This document shows, one piece after another, positions 25,758-34,387 of a DNA stretch of 50,085 nucleotides. The stretch is from the NCBI RefSeq assembly GCF_012034385.1, contig NZ_JAAVJB010000013.1, forward strand, positions 1 through 50,085. The letters are read 5' to 3'. Source of the DNA: Streptomyces spiramenti (GTDB lineage: Bacteria; Actinomycetota; Actinomycetes; Streptomycetales; Streptomycetaceae). A model generated the notes under the pieces. That model was not told where the DNA came from. It searched no databases and saw only the letters and a list, made by a program, of their open reading frames with translations. A program made the translations under genes and the position numbers. Every line of letters starts with the position of its first letter. Positions within the stretch are counted from its first letter, which is position 1.

Positions 25758-28700
25758 ATGTACCGTCACATTGACGCAAGCCTGATCAGAGCATCGGTGC
25801 TCCCGCTCGCCACCCCTGTGCCCGCATGGCCGGGAGAGGACGCCGGCATCGAGCAGATCCGCGCATGGGTGGAGCAGGCATGGGAAGACGGCTCCCGGGC
25901 CGAGGCCATCGCTCATGCCTCGCCCTCACTTGCGTCGGCCATCGAGGAAGTGATCCAGGGCACTGTCGAGCCGTTGCGGGTCCGCCGAGTCAGCCGGTCC
26001 CTGGCCCGCTACCTTTTGAGGATGCGCCATCGCGCGACGCCGTTCGGGCTGTTCGCGGGGCCGGCTGTCGCGCACACCGGCCAGCAAGCGCACGTCCGGT
26101 GGGAGCCGAGGAACCGGGCCTTCGGGTTCGCCGACGCCTCCTGGCTGCACGAAGTCACCGCCGCCCTGGAGCGCACCCCGGCCGTCCTGCGGTACCTGAA
26201 GGTTGTCGTCGACCCCACGCACGTCGTACGCGGCTCGCGCATCGTCGTCATGAACCAGCCGGGCAAGGAGGGCCCCACCGATACCAGCCTCCGGCGCACC
26301 CGAGTCGCTGAACACGCTCTGAAGCTGGCCCACGCCCCGATCCCGACCCACGTCCTCGTAGACGAGCTGGGCACCAGCTTCCCCGGCGCACCGGAGGGAG
26401 CCATCGAAGAGCTGGTACGCGGCCTCGTCACGCACAGAGTTCTGCTGACCGAACTCCGGGCTCCGATGACCCATCCCGATGGCCTGGGCCACGTAGTCGC
26501 CAGGCTTGATGAGACCGGCGCCGACACAGCGACCGCCGCTCAACTCCGCTCTGTTCATCGCCTCCTGGACCTCCACAACCACGCTCATCCCGCGGATCAG
26601 CCGGGCCTCCGAGCCAAGGCGACGGACGCAATGGCCTCACTTACCGGCGCCGCGCGCACGCTGGTGATCAACGTCCGCCCCGGCTGTGACATCACCTTGC
26701 CCCACGCGGTCGCGCACGAGGCCGAGCACGCCCTCCGCCTGATGGCGAGGATCACGCCGTACCCGCGCGGCTCTGCCGCCTGGCAGGACTACCGCAACCG
26801 GTTCCTGGAGCGGTACTCGATGGGCACCGTCATCCCCGTCCGCGAACTCACCGACGCTGACACCGGCCTGGGCTTTCCAGTTGGCTACCGCAGCACGGTG
26901 CTGCCTCGGCCCACCCTCGCCACCACGCCTCGCGACGAACACCTTCTCCGCCTCGCGCAGGACGCTGCCCTCAACAACCAGCGCGAGATCGTCCTCACCG
27001 AGGAGGACGTCGAGGCTCTTTCCCTCGGAGAACCCACGGCCGTCCCCGCTCACGTCGAGCTGTGCTTCAGCGTGCTCGCGCGGTCCACACGCGCGTTGAC
27101 CGAGGGCCGCTTCACCCTCTCCACCGTTGGCCTGTCCCTGGCGGCGGGAACACTCACGGGGCGTTTCCTGCCGATACTGGATCCCCCCGACCAGACACGG
27201 ATGGCTGTCGAGTACGCCACGCTTCCCACTCTGACCGAAGGGGCGGCTCGTCCCCAGATCTCAGCGCCACCACTGCGGCGCCACATCGATAACGTCGGGC
27301 GGGCGCCCGTCGTCGCACCCGAGGTGCTGGCCGTCGGTGAGCACAACCCCGACGCCACAGTTGCCCTCGACGACCTGGGCGTCGTCGCCGACGCCGGGCG
27401 CCTCTACCTCGTCTCCATCTCCTCCGGGCAGTGCCTCGAACCCTCTGCGATGAGCGCTGTCGAGCTGAGCACAGCGACCCACCCGCTGTCCCGGTTCCTG
27501 GCCGAGGTGCACCGCTCGCACGCCGCCGTCCTGGTCCCTTTCGCCTGGGGAGCCGCAAGCCGGCTGCCCTTCCTGCCGGAAGTGCGCTACGGCCGCACCA
27601 CCCTGTCCCCGGCATGCTGGCGGCTTCGCTCCAACGACTTCTTCGACCGGCGACGGTGGACCAAGGACTTCACCGCCTGGCGCAGCACGTACGGGGTCCC
27701 CCAGGCTGTGTACGTCGGCTCCAGCGACCAGCAGCTCCGTCTGGACCTCGACCGGCCGGGCCACCTCGACCTGCTCCGAGCCGAACTGGACCGCCACGGC
27801 GTTCTCGCCCTGCACGAAGCACCGGAGGAGAGCGCCTACGGCTGGATCGGGCGGGCGCATGAGGTGACCATGTCGTTCGCCGCCGATCAGCACCCCGTAC
27901 CCGCACCGGCCTGCAGGACGGTGGTCCAACGCTCCACCGCGCGACTGCCGGGCGCCACGGCCCGGGCGTACCTGAAGGTCTACGGCAGCCAGGCCCGCGC
28001 CACCGAAGTACTCACCGACCATCTTCCACGTCTGCTGGAGGGCCTGCCGGCACCGTCGCAGCTGTGGTTCACCCGATACGCGGACCCCGACCCGCACCTG
28101 CGCGTCCGGCTGCTGCTGCCAGCTCCAGGTGAGTTCGGAGCTGCGGCGGGCGCGGTCGCCAGATGGGCGGCCGAGCTGCGCGAAGAGGGCCTGATCCACC
28201 GCATTCAGTGGGACACCGACCAGCCGGAGACCGGCCGCTACGGCGAAGGCACCGTCCTGGCCGCCGCTGAGCGGTTCTTCGCCACCGACTCCACCGCTGC
28301 CCTGGCACAGATGCGCGTCGCCCTGCCCTCAGACCTTCGCCCCGCAATCACCGCCGCCTCCTACCTGGACATAGCCACCGGCCTACTCGGCTCCGCTACC
28401 GAAGGACGCAACTGGCTGATCCACAACCTCCTGCGAGCCGACGGCGCGGCGGCCCCGCGCCCCACACAGGACCTCGCCCGCCGACTCACCGACCGGCACG
28501 AAGCAGGCCACGCTCTGAACGAGTTCCCCGAGGGCAACGCCGTCCAGGACTCCTGGAAGAACCGGCAGGAAGCCCTCGCCGACTACCGCCGCGCTCTCGA
28601 CACAGCACGGCTCGATCCGGCCGACGTCCTGCCGTCGTTGCTGCACATGCACCACAACCGCGTCGCCGGCATCGACCCCGACGCCGAAGCCCGCTGCCGC

Positions 28701-28760
28701 CGCACGGCCCGCGCCGCAGCCCTGTCCAGGTCCGTCCGCCACCAAGGAGACACTCGGTGA
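25758..28760 (+). CDS. LanB-type lanthipeptide dehydratase (full length)
   Basis: A 1000-aa class I dehydratase. Residues 1 to about 670 form the glutamylation part (MYRHIDASLIRASVLPL; RRVSRSLARYLLRMRHRATPFGLFAG, with the conserved TPFG(L/M)F motif; VAVL-type core; YGRTTLSPACWRL). The C-terminal about 230 residues form the elimination domain (ARAYLKVYGSQARATEVL; LWFTRYADPDPHLRVRLLL). It activates Ser/Thr of the precursor with glutamyl-tRNA and eliminates glutamate. ATG 25758 has AGGAG nearby. Its stop overlaps the lanC GTG (GTGA). Confidence 0.94.
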   Translation: MYRHIDASLIRASVLPLATPVPAWPGEDAGIEQIRAWVEQAWEDGSRAEAIAHASPSLASAIEEVIQGTVEPLRVRRVSRSLARYLLRMRHRATPFGLFAGPAVAHTGQQAHVRWEPRNRAFGFADASWLHEVTAALERTPAVLRYLKVVVDPTHVVRGSRIVVMNQPGKEGPTDTSLRRTRVAEHALKLAHAPIPTHVLVDELGTSFPGAPEGAIEELVRGLVTHRVLLTELRAPMTHPDGLGHVVARLDETGADTATAAQLRSVHRLLDLHNHAHPADQPGLRAKATDAMASLTGAARTLVINVRPGCDITLPHAVAHEAEHALRLMARITPYPRGSAAWQDYRNRFLERYSMGTVIPVRELTDADTGLGFPVGYRSTVLPRPTLATTPRDEHLLRLAQDAALNNQREIVLTEEDVEALSLGEPTAVPAHVELCFSVLARSTRALTEGRFTLSTVGLSLAAGTLTGRFLPILDPPDQTRMAVEYATLPTLTEGAARPQISAPPLRRHIDNVGRAPVVAPEVLAVGEHNPDATVALDDLGVVADAGRLYLVSISSGQCLEPSAMSAVELSTATHPLSRFLAEVHRSHAAVLVPFAWGAASRLPFLPEVRYGRTTLSPACWRLRSNDFFDRRRWTKDFTAWRSTYGVPQAVYVGSSDQQLRLDLDRPGHLDLLRAELDRHGVLALHEAPEESAYGWIGRAHEVTMSFAADQHPVPAPACRTVVQRSTARLPGATARAYLKVYGSQARATEVLTDHLPRLLEGLPAPSQLWFTRYADPDPHLRVRLLLPAPGEFGAAAGAVARWAAELREEGLIHRIQWDTDQPETGRYGEGTVLAAAERFFATDSTAALAQMRVALPSDLRPAITAASYLDIATGLLGSATEGRNWLIHNLLRADGAAAPRPTQDLARRLTDRHEAGHALNEFPEGNAVQDSWKNRQEALADYRRALDTARLDPADVLPSLLHMHHNRVAGIDPDAEARCRRTARAAALSRSVRHQGDTR

Positions 28761-29908
28761 CCACCACCTCACCCTCGTCCCCCGACGCCGCAATGGTCTC
28801 CCGGCAATCTCTGGCTCACGGCCCCCTGGGCACCTCCCTGTTGGACATCGAACGCGCTCGCCGCGGCACCGGAGACTGGAGCGAGGTGCACCGAACCCTC
28901 GCCCACATCGGACCGCTCATCGACGGACGAGACGCCAACCTCTTCCTCGGGGTCCCGGCGATGGCCCTCGCCCTGCATCTGGCCGCCGACGGCACCGACC
29001 GCTACGCAGGCGCACTACGCACGCTCGACGCCGCCATTGACCATCACACCCGGCAACGCTTGTCCATCGCACACGCCCGGATCGATGCCGGCCGTCGTCC
29101 GGCCTTCGTCGAGTACGACCTGTTCCGCGGCCTGACGGGCATCGGCGCGTTGCTCCTCCGCCGTGAACCCCGCGGCCCGCAACTGAAGAGAGTCCTGGAG
29201 TACCTCGTCCGCCTGACCGAACCCACCCTCGGTGTGACGGGCGAAACCGTGCCCGGGTGGTGGGTCGACCACGCCCCGGCCAGCGACACGACGGCCACCC
29301 CCGGAGGACACGCCAACGCCGGACTGGCGCATGGCATCAGCGGCCCGCTCGCTCTTCTCTCGCTCGCGCTGCGAGCGGGAGTCACTGTGGACGGGCACGA
29401 AGCAGCCGTCCACCGCATCTGCCGGTGGCTTGACCAGATTTGGCAGGACGAGCACGGCGGACCCCGCTGGCCGCGCTGGGTCAGCCACCGAGGCCCAGCC
29501 GACACGCAACCGGCCGTTCCCTCGTGGTGCTACGGCACCCCAGGGCTGGCCCGTGCCCAACAGCTCGCCGGCATCGTGCTCGCAGACCAGGCACGCAAGC
29601 AGATGGCCGAGCGCGCCCTGCTGCACTGCCTGAGCGACCCGAGCCAGCTCGACACGGTGGCAGACCGCGGCTTGTGCCACGGCTTCGGCGGCCTGCTCCG
29701 TACCGCGCAGCGCGTCGCCCAAGACGCCGAATCTCCCGCCACCTTCGGCGATCACATCGACATGCTCACCGGCAGGGTCCTGAGTGTGGACGCGCCAGAA
29801 GACCCGGGATTCCTCATCGGAAGGGCCGGTGCCGCCCTCGCCTTCCAAGACGCCGCGTCGGGTACCGAGCCCCAGGGGCGCTGGGACACCTGCCTCCTGC
29901 TGGTGTGA
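28757..29908 (+). CDS. LanC-type lanthionine cyclase
   Basis: A 383-aa zinc cyclase that adds Cys thiols to dehydroamino acids. Zinc ligands are in WCYGTPG (Cys) and LCHGFGG (Cys-His), and the active-site His is in GHANAGLAHGISGP. FLIGRAGAALAF near the C-terminus matches the last family motif. It is about the usual length. GTG 28757 overlaps the LanB stop, and the next gene starts within 12 bp, so the three are coupled. Confidence 0.93.
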   Translation: MTTTSPSSPDAAMVSRQSLAHGPLGTSLLDIERARRGTGDWSEVHRTLAHIGPLIDGRDANLFLGVPAMALALHLAADGTDRYAGALRTLDAAIDHHTRQRLSIAHARIDAGRRPAFVEYDLFRGLTGIGALLLRREPRGPQLKRVLEYLVRLTEPTLGVTGETVPGWWVDHAPASDTTATPGGHANAGLAHGISGPLALLSLALRAGVTVDGHEAAVHRICRWLDQIWQDEHGGPRWPRWVSHRGPADTQPAVPSWCYGTPGLARAQQLAGIVLADQARKQMAERALLHCLSDPSQLDTVADRGLCHGFGGLLRTAQRVAQDAESPATFGDHIDMLTGRVLSVDAPEDPGFLIGRAGAALAFQDAASGTEPQGRWDTCLLLV

Positions 29909-29919
29909 GAGAGGAAGCA

Positions 29920-30870
29920 GTGCACGAGCCCGACGCTATCGAAGATGCCGTCCTGGCCGTCCTCGCCGGTGCCACGGTCGAGGAGGCCGCCCGCACCGCG
30001 GGCACCCAGGCCGCCGCTCTCTCGGAGGCGATCGAGAGGTACCGGGCCGCCGGTCGAGCCGCCCTCGACGCCGAACCGTCCGCCTGGCACCAGGCCAACA
30101 TCCGCTTCCGCGACTACGCTTCCGGAGACCAAGTTTTCCGCTCCTACCTCGCACCCGCGCTCCACGGCGGCCCCGTCGGCACCTGGTGGTTCGTGCGGAA
30201 GCACCCGCACTGGCGCCTGCGCTACCACCCCGCCGTGGACGCTTCGCCCGAGGACGCTGTCCGCCACGTCAGCGAAGCGCTCGAAAGCTCGGTCTCGTTG
30301 AGCGTCGTCACGGAGTGGACCTCGACCCGGTACGAGCCCGAGGCCATCGCGTTCGGGGGTCCGGTTGGCGTGATGCTCGCGCACAAGCTGTTCCACGCCG
30401 ACAGTGTCGGTGTGCTCGGCTACCTCGGCATCGCGGCAGACCGAAGGGAGAGAACCCTCGACGCCAAGACGACGTCCCTGTTCGCCATGACGTTGCTCAT
30501 GCGGGCCGCTGGCCTGGAGTTCGGTGAACAGGGGGATGTGTGGGGACGCGTCGAAGAGCGCCGTCCGCTGCCCGGGAACGTGTCCCCGGAGCAGGCCAGC
30601 AGCATGGTCGAACCCATGCGCCACCTCCTCCTCTCGGATGCCCGTCCCCTTCTCGACGCCGGGGCCCTCGCCTCTGTACGGTCCTGGATCGAGAGGCTGG
30701 AGCACAGCGGGCGGGCGCTGGCGACCGCGGCCGGCAGCGGCAAAATCGGCTTGGGGAAGCGAGGCGTTCTCGCACGCCACGTTCTCTTCCACTGGAACCG
30801 AATGGGCTTCGATCTCCGCCAGCAATCCATCTGGTCCCGCGCGGCGCGGGAGGCCGTCCTTGACCGATGA
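29920..30870 (+). CDS. Thiopeptide-type bacteriocin biosynthesis protein (stand-alone SpaB-C-like elimination domain)
   Basis: A 316-aa protein. A short helical N-terminus (IEDAVLAVLAGATVEEAARTAG) is followed by WHQANIRFRDYASGDQVFRSYLAPAL, WWFVRKHPHWRLRYHP, and LARHVLFHWNRMGFDLRQQSIWSRAAREA, the start and end motifs of SpaB_C proteins. It duplicates the elimination activity already fused in LanB, so it may serve a distinct step or substrate region. GTG 29920 is chosen for GAGAGGAAG upstream; GTG 29905, overlapping the LanC stop, is the alternative. Confidence 0.85.
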   Translation: MHEPDAIEDAVLAVLAGATVEEAARTAGTQAAALSEAIERYRAAGRAALDAEPSAWHQANIRFRDYASGDQVFRSYLAPALHGGPVGTWWFVRKHPHWRLRYHPAVDASPEDAVRHVSEALESSVSLSVVTEWTSTRYEPEAIAFGGPVGVMLAHKLFHADSVGVLGYLGIAADRRERTLDAKTTSLFAMTLLMRAAGLEFGEQGDVWGRVEERRPLPGNVSPEQASSMVEPMRHLLLSDARPLLDAGALASVRSWIERLEHSGRALATAAGSGKIGLGKRGVLARHVLFHWNRMGFDLRQQSIWSRAAREAVLDR

Positions 30871-31182
30871 GCCGGCCGGAGTACCCCACACCCGGGCTGC
30901 TTCCTCACAGTTCGAAGGAGTGGCCCCCGGTCGCCTCGCCGCAGCACGGTCACCGCCCCAGTACCCCCGCACGCGGGGCGACGACGGCCAGCCTGTCCCC
31001 GCAGCGCAACCCGGCGCGCAGAACGTCACCTGCTCCAGATCCCACACCAGGCGACCCCCGCCGGCGTAGTGCAGCTCCGCCACAGCGGCGCGCAGCTGTG
31101 TGGCAACAGCAACGTCCATCTCACTCACGAGGTGCAACAGCGTTCACGCGTCACCACCTCGTTCGGAGGTCGATCGGGACAC
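30871..31182 (-). pseudogene. Remnant of a STAS-domain anti-anti-sigma gene
   Basis: On the minus strand, from a GTG at 31182 with GGGAGG upstream, the frame reads SRSTSERGGDA, TGA, then TLLHLVSEMDVAVATQLRAAV and GGRLVWDLEQVTFCAPG, the first half of a STAS domain. A frameshift there continues ALRGQAGRRRPACGG and VLRRGDRGPLLRTV, which resembles the second half. The original 3' end would run into the fxl operon end. Boundaries are approximate and function is presumed lost. Confidence 0.55.
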
Positions 31183-31282
31183 ATTGCTGCCTCCCGTGCG
31201 GCCGTCATCCCGTACGGCACGACCGAAGGCTGGTCAGCCGCGCCCGAACCGCCGCCCAGGTGGCCGCCCTAACCGCCGTCCG

Positions 31283-31301
31283 AGCGCCGCTGGACGGCGC
31301 T
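31283..31301 (+). terminator. Stem-loop with T-rich tail downstream of the lanthipeptide operon
   Basis: AGCGCCG (31283-31289) pairs with CGGCGCT (31295-31301) around CTGGA, followed by TCTCTC. It is the first good plus-strand terminator after the FxLD genes. Confidence 0.5.
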
Positions 31302-31328
31302 TCTCTCCCACCGCTCACCGGAGGTCCC

Positions 31329-31415
31329 GTGCCCGACGACAGCGGCTTCGGCAGCGCCCGGCTCGCCCGGCGCCGGACGGCCGGCCAGCGCCCGGCGCGG
31401 AGGGCCACGCGATGA
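31329..31415 (+). CDS. Possible 28-aa ORF coupled to the next gene
   Basis: GTG 31329 with GGAGG just upstream encodes MPDDSGFGSARLARRRTAGQ and eight further residues (basic, low complexity). Its TGA overlaps the next ATG (ATGA). The coding case rests only on the ribosome binding site and the overlap. Confidence 0.3.
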   Translation: MPDDSGFGSARLARRRTAGQRPARRATR

Positions 31416-31633
31416 CCGGGTTCCCGTCGCTCCGTGCCTCGTCGCTCCGGCTCACTGCCGACCAGGTGCGCATCGGCGACCTGGTCGCGTTCGCGGGCGG
31501 GGCGCCGCCCGTCAGCTTCACCGAGCACCGTGGCGGACTCGTGCTGCTCGAACTGGACGGCACCGTGCGGGTCACGCTGCCGCCCCGCACCCCCGTGGTG
31601 ATCACCCGACCCCGCCGGCGGCACCGCCGCTGA
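31412..31633 (+). CDS. Small beta-rich protein, family shared with the 41.8-kb gene
   Basis: A 73-aa protein. The pattern ADQVRIGDLVAFAGG, then HRGGLVLLELDGTVRVTLPPRTPVVITRP suggests a small SH3-like beta barrel. The gene at 41826-42092 has the same pattern (ADIRAGDFMTLAGS, HRGGGTRLELGPDVRV, VPRP). ATG 31412 has GGAGGG 7 nt upstream. I know no function; such genes commonly sit in regulator-linked accessory loci of Streptomyces. Confidence 0.65.
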   Translation: MTGFPSLRASSLRLTADQVRIGDLVAFAGGAPPVSFTEHRGGLVLLELDGTVRVTLPPRTPVVITRPRRRHRR

Positions 31634-31761
31634 CACCCGGCGTCGAGTGCGCTCCTCGCCCGTCGGACCTGCGGTGACGCCCGGACCGGGCCCGATTGTC
31701 AGTGGCCGGTGCGATGCTTCGAAGGAGCATCTGACGGAGCGGGCGCGGCGCGGAGGAACCC

Positions 31762-32445
31762 ATGAGCGAACCCACGACGACCACCCTGCACCACACCGGG
31801 TTCGACACGGCCTGGTGGGGGAGCGACCTGGGCTCCTACCGGCCCTGCGACGCGACCTACCAGCGCTATCCGCTGGAGTCGCTGCCCCCGCTGGACCCGG
31901 CCCGGTTCGTCGGCACCTTCGACTGGCTGGCGGCGAAGGGCCGGCCCGTCCCCGGCGAGGTCGCGGCCCTGGAGTTCCTCGCCCAGCGCCTGTCCGAGAC
32001 CGGGCTGAGCCTCCCCGCGGACTTCACCACCTTCTACACGCACAGCGGGCTCCTCGCCGCCCTGGACGAGGTGTCGGTGGCGGCCTGCTGGACCGACATC
32101 TCCGACCCACTGCCGTGCCCGTTCGATCCGAGCGCGCGGTTCGTGCAGTTCCTGCGCGACCAGCAGGACTGCCTGATCTGGTACCTCTACCTGCGCCCCG
32201 GCAAGCCGACCGCCATCGTCGTCTCGCCGCTGATGCACAACGATGAGGAGGAGGAGCCGGAGTTCACTCCGGCCGAGCTGGACACCCTCCGCACCCACTT
32301 CCACGCCTGCGCCGAGTCGTTCGAGGAGTTCGCGTACCGGTTCTGGACGGAGAACAACCTCTGGGGCCACGCCCGTGACCGGTTCGCCGACGACACCGCG
32401 CTCCCGCCCGCCCAGCGGGCCTACCTGGCGCACTACCTGCGCTGA
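31762..32445 (+). CDS. SMI1/KNR4-like (SUKH superfamily) protein
   Basis: A 227-aa soluble acidic protein. LPADFTTFYTHSGLLAALDEVSVAACWTDISDP and FVQFLRDQQDCLIWYLYLRPG are in the style of SUKH-fold proteins, with a helical C-terminal extension (AELDTLRTHFHACAESFEEFAYRFWTENNLWGHA). ATG 31762 has GGAGGA upstream. It is monocistronic in appearance. It could be an orphan immunity protein; function unknown. Confidence 0.7.
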   Translation: MSEPTTTTLHHTGFDTAWWGSDLGSYRPCDATYQRYPLESLPPLDPARFVGTFDWLAAKGRPVPGEVAALEFLAQRLSETGLSLPADFTTFYTHSGLLAALDEVSVAACWTDISDPLPCPFDPSARFVQFLRDQQDCLIWYLYLRPGKPTAIVVSPLMHNDEEEEPEFTPAELDTLRTHFHACAESFEEFAYRFWTENNLWGHARDRFADDTALPPAQRAYLAHYLR

Positions 32446-32579
32446 TCCGCCGATCCGTGCCGACCCGCGCCTTGCACGGAGTCCCGACGCCTGCCGAGCC
32501 CCGACCGTTCCACCCCCGCCCCGCCCCCGCCCCCGCCCCCGTGCGCGTCGGGGCGGGGACGGGGACGGAACGGGGCGGC

Positions 32580-33317
32580 TCACCAGGGGACGGCGCCGTC
32601 GTCCTCGAAGAACCCGCCGGTCGGCCCGCCGTCCGGCAGGGTGGCCAGCCGGATCGCGATCGCCGCGCCCTGCTGCGGCGTGCGCGGCGCCTGGAACCCG
32701 GTGAAGTCGGTCGCCACCAGCCCCGGGCAGACGGCGTTGATCAGGATGCCGGTGTCCGTGAAGTGCCGGGCGTACTGCACGGTGACCGCGTTCAGGTAGG
32801 ACTTGGACGGCGCGTACGCCGCCATGACCGGGCCGACCTGCACGGACGGGTCGGCCTGCCGCGCCACGGACCCGACCGAACTGGAGACGTTCACGATCCG
32901 CGGGGCCGCCGACCGCCGCAGCAGCGGCAGCATCGCGTTGGTCACGCGGATGACGCCGAGGACGTTGGTGTCGACCACGGCGCGGACGACGTCGAGGTCC
33001 AGTGCGGTCGGGTCCTGCCCCCACCCCGGGCCGGTCGGGCCGGATATCCCGGCGTTGTTGACGAGCACGTCCAGCCGCCCCGCCTGCTGTTCGACCAGCG
33101 CGGCGGCCTCGGCCACGACCCGGTCGTCCGTCACGTCCAGCGGGACCCCGAACGCCTCCGCCCCGCCGGCCCGCAGCCGCTCGACCGCCGCCTCGCGCCG
33201 GTCGGCGTCACGGGCGCCGACCACCACCCGGTAGCCGCGTGCCGCGAGCCCCGCCGCCGTCTCGTACCCGATCCCCTTGTTCGCGCCGGTGACCAGCGCG
33301 GTCTTCATGTCGCTCAT
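32580..33317 (-). CDS. Short-chain dehydrogenase/reductase
   Basis: A 245-aa classical SDR: cofactor loop TGANKGIG, NNAG (VLVNNAGIS), catalytic Ser in IVNVSSSVGS and YAPSK. The Y-x-x-x-K pair is intact. NADPH preference is suggested by the Arg after the second strand (VVVGARDADRR). Four in-frame starts lie within 42 bp because ATGAGCATCGACGGC-type 15-mers are duplicated (33318-33347). The start at 33317 (MSDMKTALVTG) is used; 33308 is also plausible. It is divergent from a LysR gene that probably controls it. Confidence 0.88.
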   Translation of the reverse strand: MSDMKTALVTGANKGIGYETAAGLAARGYRVVVGARDADRREAAVERLRAGGAEAFGVPLDVTDDRVVAEAAALVEQQAGRLDVLVNNAGISGPTGPGWGQDPTALDLDVVRAVVDTNVLGVIRVTNAMLPLLRRSAAPRIVNVSSSVGSVARQADPSVQVGPVMAAYAPSKSYLNAVTVQYARHFTDTGILINAVCPGLVATDFTGFQAPRTPQQGAAIAIRLATLPDGGPTGGFFEDDGAVPW

Positions 33318-33389
33318 GCCGTCGATGCTCATGCCGTCGATGCTCACGCCGGACCACCCGTCGCCGCCAACACCGATGCGGTGCCCTGT

Positions 33390-33406
33390 GATACCCCACA
33401 GGTATC
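33390..33406. promoter_or_regulatory. LysR-type operator between SDR and LysR genes
   Basis: GATACC-N5-GGTATC is a perfect inverted repeat containing the T-N11-A core expected for LysR regulators. A -10-like TACGCT at 33413-33418 ends 6 nt before the LysR ATG, suggesting leaderless, autoregulated expression. Confidence 0.65.
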
Positions 33407-33424
33407 GCGCCGTACGCTGGCCGG

Positions 33425-34282
33425 ATGGACACCCTGGAGACCCGCGAGCTGCGCTACTTCCTCGCGGTGGCGGAGGAGTTGAACTTCGGCCGCGCCGCCG
33501 AACGGCTCGGCATGGCGCAGCCGCCGCTCTCCCGCGCGATCCAGCAGCTCGAACGCCGCCTCGGGGTTCCACTGCTGGCCCGCGACCGCCGCGGTGTCGC
33601 CCTCACCGAGGCCGGCGAGGTGCTGCGCCACGAGGGACGCGTCGCGGTGGACGCGGCCACCGCCGCCGCCCGGCGCACCCGCCGCGCCGCCGCTGGGAAC
33701 GACGGCAGCCGCACCCGGCTGGTACTCGCGGTGAAGGCCGGCGACTCCCACGACCTGCTCCGGCGGCTGCTGGGCGCCTACGCCGCGGAACCCGACGCGG
33801 CCGAGGTCGAGATCCTGCCGAGCGGTACCTGCGAACAGGGCAAGATGCTGCGCGACGGCCGCGCCGACGTGGCACTGATGCACACGCCGTTCAACTCCCT
33901 CGCAGGCTTCGACAGCGAAGAACTGGTCACCGAGGGGCAGATCGCCGTGCTGCCCGCGCGGCACCCCCTCGCCGCCCGGTCGCACCTCACGCTCGCGGAG
34001 GTGAGAGACCTCCCCGACCTGCCGCTCGCCCGCTGGGCCCGCGACGGCGTCCACCCGCCGGGCCCCGGCCCCGCGATCACCGACCAGACCCAACTGGCGC
34101 AGCTCATCGCGCTCGGGCGAACCGTCGCCGTCTACCCTGACTCCGCCCGGGCCTGGCTGTGGACCGAGCACGCCGCGGTCCCGCTGACCGACGCGCCGCC
34201 CGTGGTGACCCACATCGCCTGGCCCGCCCACAGCCGCTCCCTCGCGCTGGCCGCCCTCGTCCGCACCGCGACCCGGCTCTGA
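33425..34282 (+). CDS. LysR-family transcriptional regulator
   Basis: A 285-aa protein with an N-terminal winged HTH (LRYFLAVAEELNFGRAAERLGMAQPPLSRAIQQLERRLGVPLLARDRRGVALTEAG) and a C-terminal periplasmic-binding-like effector domain from about residue 95. Divergent from the SDR gene with a palindrome between them, it probably activates that gene and represses itself. The inducer is unknown. Confidence 0.93.
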   Translation: MDTLETRELRYFLAVAEELNFGRAAERLGMAQPPLSRAIQQLERRLGVPLLARDRRGVALTEAGEVLRHEGRVAVDAATAAARRTRRAAAGNDGSRTRLVLAVKAGDSHDLLRRLLGAYAAEPDAAEVEILPSGTCEQGKMLRDGRADVALMHTPFNSLAGFDSEELVTEGQIAVLPARHPLAARSHLTLAEVRDLPDLPLARWARDGVHPPGPGPAITDQTQLAQLIALGRTVAVYPDSARAWLWTEHAAVPLTDAPPVVTHIAWPAHSRSLALAALVRTATRL

Positions 34283-34387
34283 CCGGGCTGCCGTGCCACC
34301 GCCGGCTGCGGCCGTGCCGTCCGTGCGCGTCGCCGGGCGCGCCGGGCGCGGGGCGGCGAAGGCGGGAGGTGGGCGGTGCGGCGGGGC

